Assembly (NCBI RefSeq): GCF_010731115.1
Contig: NZ_AP022616.1
Location: forward strand, 5,332,001-5,396,000
Length of the DNA stretch: 64,000 nucleotides
DNA from: Mycolicibacterium phocaicum
GTDB taxonomy: Bacteria; Actinomycetota; Actinomycetes; Mycobacteriales; Mycobacteriaceae
Direction: 5' to 3'
How positions within the stretch are numbered: the first letter of the stretch is position 1; every line of letters starts with the position of its first letter. A model generated the notes under the pieces. The model had not been told where the DNA came from and ran no database searches. It was given only the letters and a program-made list of their open reading frames with translations. Positions 58,658-64,000 of this stretch are shown here, in pieces. The position numbers and the translations under genes were made by a program.

Positions 58658-61600
58658 GTGGGTTGGCACAACGGGCCGCCGAGCTGGGCGGAGATGCAGC
58701 GGGTGCTCGAGGGTAAACCTCGGGTGGCCGGTGCTTCCCCCGAGTCGCCGGCCGACGGCGGTGACAGCCCGGCGTGGTCGCGTAAGCGCGGTGACTATCG
58801 CCCGGTCAACCGTCCGGCGCGGCCGGGAACGTCGGTGCCGTATGCCGAGCTGCACGCCCATTCCGCGTACAGCTTCCTCGACGGCGCCAGCACCCCGGAG
58901 GAGCTGGTGGAGGAGGCCGTCCGGCTGGATCTGCGGGCCATCGCCCTGACCGATCACGACGGGCTCTACGGTGTCGTGCGTTTCGCCGAGGCCGCCAAAG
59001 AACTCGACATGGCGACGGTTTTCGGCGCCGAACTGTCGCTCAGCAACACTCCGCGCACCGAGTTGCCCGACCCGCCCGGGCCGCATCTGCTGGTGCTGGC
59101 CCGCGGGCCTGAGGGGTATCGGCGGCTGTCGCGGGAACTGGCCCGGGCGCATCTGGCCGGCGGCGAGAAAGGGGTGCTGAGTTACGACCTGGACACCCTC
59201 ACCGAGGCCGCGGGCGGCCACTGGCAGATCCTCACCGGTTGCCGTAAAGGCCATGTGCGCCAGGCCTTGTCGTCAGGTGGTACGGAAGCGGCGGACAAGG
59301 CGCTGGCCGGCCTGGTGGACAGGTTCGGCGCGGACCGGGTGACCATCGAACTGACACACCACGGACATCCGCTCGACGACGAACGCAATGCGACGCTGGC
59401 GGCTCTGGCGCCGCGGTTCGGTCTCGGCGTCGCCGCCACCACCGCCGCGCATTTCGCCGCGCCGTCGCGAGGGAAACTGGCGATGGCGATGGGCGCCATC
59501 CGGGCCCGCAATTCGATGGATGAGGCCGAAGGCTGGCTGGCCCCGCTGGGCGGGTCGCACCTGCGGTCCGGGGCGGAGATGGCCCGGCTGTTCGCCCACC
59601 ACCCGGGTGCGGTGACGAACGCTGCCGAACTGGGGGAGCAGTGTGCGTTCGAATTGCGTTTGATCGCACCGAAATTGCCGCCGTTCGACGTGCCGGAAGG
59701 GCATACCGAGATCAGTTGGCTGCGTGAGCTGGTGGCGGAGGGGGCAGCCCGTCGCTACGGCTGGAAACCGGACGCGGACCGGGAGAAGGCGTACCGGCAG
59801 ATCGAGCACGAGCTCAAAATCATTGAGCAGCTGGAGTTTCCGGGCTACTTCCTGGTGGTGCACAGCATCACCGAGTTCTGCCGGAACAACGACATCCTGT
59901 GTCAGGGCCGGGGCTCGGCCGCCAACTCTGCGGTCTGTTACGCACTGGGGATCACGAATGTCGACCCGGTGGCCAACGAGCTGCTGTTCGAGCGGTTCCT
60001 GTCCCCGGCGCGCGACGGCCCGCCGGACATCGACATCGACATCGAATCGGACCTGCGCGAGAACGTCATCCAGTTCGTCTACGAGAAGTACGGCCGGGAC
60101 TACGCCGCGCAGGTGGCCAACGTCATCACCTACCGCGGGCGTAGCGCGGTGCGGGACATGGCCCGGGCCCTGGGGTTCTCGCAGGGGCAGCAGGATGCGT
60201 GGAGCAAGCAGATCAGCCGGTGGAACGGACTGGCCGACTCCCCGGACGTCGAGGAGATCCCCGAGGCGGTGATCGATCTGGCGCTGCAGATCAGGAATCT
60301 GCCGCGGCACATGGGAATTCACTCCGGCGGCATGGTGATCTGCGACCGGCCCATCGCCGACGTGTGTCCGGTGGAGTGGGCGCGGATGGAGAACCGCAGT
60401 GTGCTGCAGTGGGACAAAGACGACTGTGCGGCAATCGGTTTGGTGAAGTTCGATCTGCTCGGGCTGGGCATGCTCTCGGCCCTGCACTACATGATCGACC
60501 TGGCCCGGGAGCACATGGGCATCGAGGTGGATCTGGCCAAACTGGATCTGACCGAGCCCGCGGTGTACGAGATGCTGCAGCGCGCCGACTCGGTCGGGGT
60601 GTTCCAGGTCGAGTCCCGGGCCCAGATGGCCACGTTGCCGCGCCTGAAACCCAAGAAGTTCTACGACCTGGTGGTCGAGGTGGCGCTGATCCGGCCCGGC
60701 CCGATCCAGGGCGGCTCGGTGCATCCGTACATCCGGCGGCACAACGGACTGGAGGCCGCGATCTGCGAACACGAGTCGATGAAGCCCGCGTTGGACCGGA
60801 CCCTGGGCGTGCCGCTGTTCCAGGAACAGCTGATGCAGCTGGCCGTCGACTGTGCCGGGTTCACCCCGGCCGAGGCTGATCAGCTGCGGCGGGCCATGGG
60901 GTCCAAACGCTCCACCGAACGGATGCGGCAGCTGCGCGGACGGTTCTACGACGGCATGCGGGAACTGCACGGCATCACCGGGCCGACCGCCGAGCGGATC
61001 TACGAAAAGCTCGAAGCCTTCGCCAATTTCGGCTTTCCGGAGAGTCATGCGCTGAGCTTCGCGTCGCTGGTGTTCTCCTCGTCGTGGTTCAAGCTGCACC
61101 ACCCCGCGGTGTTCTGTGCGGCATTGCTGCGGGCTCAGCCGATGGGCTTCTACTCGCCGCAGTCGCTGGTGGCCGACGCCCGCCGACACGGGGTGCTGGT
61201 GCACGGGCCGGATGTGAACGCCAGCCTGGCGTACGCGACGTGCGAGAACCGCGGCACCGAGGTGCGGCTGGGGCTGGGGACGGTCCGGCATATCGGGGAC
61301 GAGTTGGCCCAGCGCATCGTCGACGAACGAAATGCCAACGGGCCGTTTGCTTCTCTGCTCGATCTGACCGGGCGGGTGCAGCTGTCGGTACCCCAGGCCG
61401 AGGCGCTGGCGACGGCAGGCGCACTGGGGTGTTTCGGCATCACCAGGCGCGAGGGGTTGTGGGCGGCCGGAGCGGCGGCCGCGGAGCGCCCCGACCGGTT
61501 GCCTGGCGTCGGGTCGGCCGGCGGCATACCGGCGCTGCCCGGCATGACCGAACTGGAACTGGCGGCCGCCGATGTGTGGGCCACGGGTATCTCGCCGGAC

Positions 61601-61957
61601 AGCTACCCGACGCAATTCCTGCGGGAAGGCCTCGACGCGCTGGAGGTGGTGCCGGCCAACCGGCTGTTGGAGGTGCCCGACGGCACCCGCATCGTGGTGG
61701 CCGGCGCGGTGACGCACCGGCAACGTCCGGCCACCGCGCAGGGGGTGACGTTCATCAACCTCGAGGACGAGACCGGCATGGTCAACGTGCTGTGTGCACC
61801 GGGGGTGTGGGCCCGCCATCGAAAGCTGGCGCAGACCGCGCCGGCGCTGTTGGTGCGCGGCATCGTGCAGAACGCCAGTGGGGCGGTCACCGTGATCGCG
61901 GACCGGATGGGCCGGCTCGACCTGCGGGTGATGGCGAAATCCCGGGACTTTCGGTGA
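58658..61957 (+). CDS. dnaE2: Error-prone DNA polymerase III alpha subunit DnaE2
   Basis: The protein has 1099 residues. PHP domain at the N-terminus (YAELHAHSAYSFLDGASTPEELVEEA), polymerase catalytic Asp in FLSPARDGPPDIDIDIESDLRE, thumb/fingers with DLLGLGMLSALH, FQVESRAQMATLPRLKP, HhH region with FAVNFGFPESHA-like FANFGFPESHALSFASLVF, and a C-terminal OB fold (VVAGAVTHRQRPATAQGVTFINLEDETGMVNV). It performs damage-induced mutagenesis with ImuA'/ImuB. GTG 58658 matches the known start of the M. tuberculosis protein (VGW.NGPPSWAEM); the frame upstream passes through the IS. Confidence 0.95.
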   Translation: MGWHNGPPSWAEMQRVLEGKPRVAGASPESPADGGDSPAWSRKRGDYRPVNRPARPGTSVPYAELHAHSAYSFLDGASTPEELVEEAVRLDLRAIALTDHDGLYGVVRFAEAAKELDMATVFGAELSLSNTPRTELPDPPGPHLLVLARGPEGYRRLSRELARAHLAGGEKGVLSYDLDTLTEAAGGHWQILTGCRKGHVRQALSSGGTEAADKALAGLVDRFGADRVTIELTHHGHPLDDERNATLAALAPRFGLGVAATTAAHFAAPSRGKLAMAMGAIRARNSMDEAEGWLAPLGGSHLRSGAEMARLFAHHPGAVTNAAELGEQCAFELRLIAPKLPPFDVPEGHTEISWLRELVAEGAARRYGWKPDADREKAYRQIEHELKIIEQLEFPGYFLVVHSITEFCRNNDILCQGRGSAANSAVCYALGITNVDPVANELLFERFLSPARDGPPDIDIDIESDLRENVIQFVYEKYGRDYAAQVANVITYRGRSAVRDMARALGFSQGQQDAWSKQISRWNGLADSPDVEEIPEAVIDLALQIRNLPRHMGIHSGGMVICDRPIADVCPVEWARMENRSVLQWDKDDCAAIGLVKFDLLGLGMLSALHYMIDLAREHMGIEVDLAKLDLTEPAVYEMLQRADSVGVFQVESRAQMATLPRLKPKKFYDLVVEVALIRPGPIQGGSVHPYIRRHNGLEAAICEHESMKPALDRTLGVPLFQEQLMQLAVDCAGFTPAEADQLRRAMGSKRSTERMRQLRGRFYDGMRELHGITGPTAERIYEKLEAFANFGFPESHALSFASLVFSSSWFKLHHPAVFCAALLRAQPMGFYSPQSLVADARRHGVLVHGPDVNASLAYATCENRGTEVRLGLGTVRHIGDELAQRIVDERNANGPFASLLDLTGRVQLSVPQAEALATAGALGCFGITRREGLWAAGAAAAERPDRLPGVGSAGGIPALPGMTELELAAADVWATGISPDSYPTQFLREGLDALEVVPANRLLEVPDGTRIVVAGAVTHRQRPATAQGVTFINLEDETGMVNVLCAPGVWARHRKLAQTAPALLVRGIVQNASGAVTVIADRMGRLDLRVMAKSRDFR

Positions 61958-62311
61958 GAGAGATTCGGCAGGGCGGTGCGATGGCGCGGTTGAGTGTGCG
62001 TCCTCGCCGGGGTCTACTCGCACGACTGCGCCCGCGCCCACAATCATTGGTCCTGACGTGACGGCACACCGCACTCGAACAAGTGCGCCGTGGATACCGA
62101 ATCAACGCGGCAGCGCGGGTATCTCGACGCCGAATCACCCCAACGGACTCTCAGGCCAGACGAAGTGGGTAATTTTGCCAATCTCATTGACATAATGCCC
62201 GATTTGTAAAAAGCTGGATCTATGGCAGCGGCACGCTGTCGAGTAGTGTTACCGAGACCGCCGGTACCGCAAAATTAACCGCGCATCCGTGATCGACTCA
62301 GGAGAGCCAGT
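61958..62311. other. Intergenic region, 354 bp: possible 26-residue basic peptide and AT-rich promoter region
   Basis: A short frame at 61981-62061 encodes a highly basic 26-residue peptide (MARLSVRPRRGLLARLRPRP...). It has no strong ribosome-binding site and I cannot support it as a gene. Further on, 62160-62220 is unusually AT-rich and contains TTGACA (62187-62192), a plausible -35 for the dehydrogenase gene, but no good -10 at the standard spacing. Confidence 0.4.
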
Positions 62312-63865
62312 ATGCCCGCACCGTCAGCGCAGGTTTTCGACCGTCTGCGTCAACTGGCCGCCATTGAAAACATCGACGCCCGGCCGACCCGCACCATCGA
62401 CGAGGTCTTCACCGGTAAGCCACTGGCCACCATCCCGGTCGCGACCGCCGAAGATGCCGAGAAGGCATTTGCCAAAGCGCGTGCCGCCCAGCGTGATTGG
62501 GTCAAGCGTCCGGTCGCCGAGCGGGCCGCGGTGATCGCGCGCTACCGCGACCTGGTTCTCGAGAACCGTGAATTCCTGATGGACCTGCTGCAGGCCGAAG
62601 CCGGCAAGGCGCGGTGGGCGGCCCAGGAAGAGATCATCGACCTGTTCGCCAACGCCGACTACTACGCCAAGGTCGCGGCCAAGCTGCTCAAGCCCCGCCG
62701 CGTCGCGCCGCTGCTGCCGGGCCTGAATCGGACCACCGTCGCCTACCAGCCCAAGGGTGTCGTCGGCGTCATCTCGCCGTGGAACTACCCGATGACGCTG
62801 ACGGTCTCCGACGCCGTCCCCGCCCTGCTCGCGGGCAACGCGGTGGTGCTCAAGCCGGACAGCCAGACCCCGTACTGCGCGCTGGCCTGCGCCGAGCTGC
62901 TGTACCGCGCCGGTCTGCCGCGGGCGCTCTACGCCGTGGTGCCCGGACCGGGCTCGGTGGTCGGCACCGCGATCGCCGACAACTGTGACTACCTGATGTT
63001 CACCGGCTCCTCGGCCACCGGCAGCCACCTCGCCGAGCACGCCGGCCGCCGCCTCATCGGGTTCTCCGCCGAACTCGGCGGCAAGAACGCGATGATCGTC
63101 GCCCAGGGCGCCAACCTCGACAAGGTGGCCAAGGCCGCCACCCGTGCCTGCTTCTCGAACGCGGGCCAGCTCTGCATCTCGATCGAGCGCATCTACGTCG
63201 AACGCGACATCGCCGACGAGTTCACCCGCAAGTTCGGTGACCAGGTCCGCAAGATGCAGCTCGGCACCGCCTACGACTTCAGCGTGGACATGGGCAGCCT
63301 CATCTCCGAGGGCCAGCTCAAGACCGTCTCCGGTCACGTCGACGACGCGAAGGTCAAGGGCGCCAAGGTGATTGCCGGTGGCAACGCCCGCCCGGACATC
63401 GGCCCGCTGTTCTACGAGCCGACCGTGCTCACCGACGTCACCTCCGACATGGAGTGCGCCAACAACGAGACCTTCGGCCCGCTGGTATCGATCTACCCGG
63501 TCGCCAACGTCGACGAGGCCATCGCCAAGGCCAACGACACCGAGTACGGGCTCAACGCCAGCGTGTGGGCAGCCTCCATCGAGGAGGGGGAGCAGATCGC
63601 GTCGCGCCTGCGGTCCGGCACGGTCAACGTCGACGAGGGCTACGCCCTGGCCTGGGGTAGCCTCGGTGCGCCCATGGGCGGCATGGGTATCTCGGGCGTG
63701 GGCCGCCGGCACGGTGCCGAGGGTCTGCTGAAATACACCGAATCCCAGACCATTTCGACGTCCAAGGTGCTCAACCTCGACCCGCCGTTCGGCCTGTCGA
63801 AGTCGCTGTGGCAGAAGTCGCTGGTGCCGATCGTGCGTGCCGTGACGAAGCTGCCCCGGCACTGA
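62312..63865 (+). CDS. gabD2: Succinate-semialdehyde dehydrogenase, GabD2-like
   Basis: The protein has 517 residues with the full aldehyde-dehydrogenase fold: VISPWNYPMTLTVSDAVPALLAGN, FTGSSATGSHLAEHAG, catalytic Glu in FSAELGGKNAMIV, catalytic Cys in SNAGQLCISIERIY, and NETFGPLVSIYPV. Length and wording agree with mycobacterial GabD2, which oxidises succinic semialdehyde with NADP+. GGAGAG lies 6 bp before ATG 62312. A related but different aldehyde dehydrogenase is at 19469-20959. Confidence 0.9.
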   Translation: MPAPSAQVFDRLRQLAAIENIDARPTRTIDEVFTGKPLATIPVATAEDAEKAFAKARAAQRDWVKRPVAERAAVIARYRDLVLENREFLMDLLQAEAGKARWAAQEEIIDLFANADYYAKVAAKLLKPRRVAPLLPGLNRTTVAYQPKGVVGVISPWNYPMTLTVSDAVPALLAGNAVVLKPDSQTPYCALACAELLYRAGLPRALYAVVPGPGSVVGTAIADNCDYLMFTGSSATGSHLAEHAGRRLIGFSAELGGKNAMIVAQGANLDKVAKAATRACFSNAGQLCISIERIYVERDIADEFTRKFGDQVRKMQLGTAYDFSVDMGSLISEGQLKTVSGHVDDAKVKGAKVIAGGNARPDIGPLFYEPTVLTDVTSDMECANNETFGPLVSIYPVANVDEAIAKANDTEYGLNASVWAASIEEGEQIASRLRSGTVNVDEGYALAWGSLGAPMGGMGISGVGRRHGAEGLLKYTESQTISTSKVLNLDPPFGLSKSLWQKSLVPIVRAVTKLPRH

Positions 63866-63875
63866 CGGGCACCGA

Positions 63876-63903
63876 GCCCGCCGCCACCAGGGTGCCGGCG
63901 GGC
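63876..63903. terminator. Stem-loop after gabD2-like gene
   Basis: GCCCGCCG (63876-63883) pairs with CGGCGGGC (63896-63903), with further CACC/GGTG pairing inside. It starts 11 bp after the stop and probably ends transcription. Confidence 0.6.
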
Positions 63904-63921
63904 CGGCGGTAATGTGCGGCT

Positions 63922-64000
63922 ATGACGCTGAACCTCACCGCTGACGAAGTGCTGACCTCGACCCGCTCGGTGCGCAAGCGACTCGACTTCGAGAAGCCCG
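63922..64000 (+). CDS. Nitroreductase-family protein, N-terminal fragment (runs off window)
   Basis: Only 26 residues are present (MTLNLTADEVLTSTRSVRKR, then LDFEKP). The pattern ADEVLTSTRSVRKRLDFEKPV is the start of mycobacterial nitroreductase-family FMN enzymes. The call rests on this short segment alone. Confidence 0.55.
   Translation, partial: MTLNLTADEVLTSTRSVRKRLDFEKP

Noticed and set aside
59273..62074. 933-codon open frame antisense to dnaE2, and a similar 512-codon frame antisense to the gabD2-like gene (62324-63862)
   Set aside because: Composition is a mirror of the sense codons (His/Arg/Gln/Val-rich), with no family features; both lie opposite clear genes.
1..64000. CRISPR arrays, tRNA or rRNA genes, prophage
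   Set aside because: No regularly spaced direct repeats, no tRNA-like cloverleaf with the T-loop signature and no rRNA blocks were seen; apart from one transposon and one IS there are no phage genes.

Overview
The window is high-GC actinobacterial DNA that reads as a rapidly growing mycobacterium (Mycolicibacterium type). The evidence is an MmpS/MmpL pair, two small secreted DUF732-type proteins, DUF5078- and DUF5313-type proteins, a mycobacterial sigF/rsbW locus, DnaE2 behind a LexA box, an Eis acetyltransferase and many ATGA start/stop overlaps. All family names come from reading the translations; no database search was possible.

Layout. 0-7 kb: the end of an APC permease, a PAS-ANTAR regulator, and a TetR regulator with two secreted proteins and mmpS-mmpL. 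A 7-bp-spaced inverted repeat lies at the TetR promoter and again upstream of mmpS. 7.2-11.3 kb: a cutinase gene split inside its catalytic GYSQG motif by a 3341-bp transposon with TGT...ACA ends and a 5-bp target duplication. The transposon carries a zinc-ribbon protein, a DDE transposase and an AAA ATPase; the last two are frameshifted. 11-14 kb: a HAD hydrolase, MarR and TetR regulators and small proteins.

14.4-22.9 kb: a six-gene catabolic operon (aldehyde dehydrogenase, MFS transporter, FAD hydroxylase resembling 2,6-dihydroxypyridine 3-monooxygenase, cupin, ACMSD-like amidohydrolase, Old Yellow Enzyme) with a divergent GAF-PucR activator. 23-29.4 kb: secreted/membrane proteins, a molybdenum hydroxylase of PaoABC type and its XdhC-like maturation factor.

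29.4-44.7 kb: a general-stress island around rsbW-sigF. It holds a receiver-PP2C phosphatase, a CHASE3 histidine kinase, two near-identical output-less response regulators, a second RsbW-like ATPase and a STAS antagonist, with two copies each of a CsbD-like protein and a DUF6131-like membrane peptide. Four good SigF-type promoters and two weaker ones lie here, one of them directly upstream of rsbW. glgX, a TetR regulator, DUF1707 and DUF2252 genes are interspersed or follow.

44.9-57.6 kb: an esterase, a truncated TetR relic, a PucR regulator, an AtoE transporter, a zinc alcohol dehydrogenase, and an operon of iron alcohol dehydrogenase, sensor kinase and LuxR-type regulator (ErcA-like arrangement) beside a perfect 28-bp palindrome; then DUF2784, DUF998, eis and a BlaI-type repressor. 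57.6-64 kb: an IS5-family element at a CTAG site that supplies the transposase stop codon, then dnaE2, a gabD2-like dehydrogenase and the start of a nitroreductase gene.
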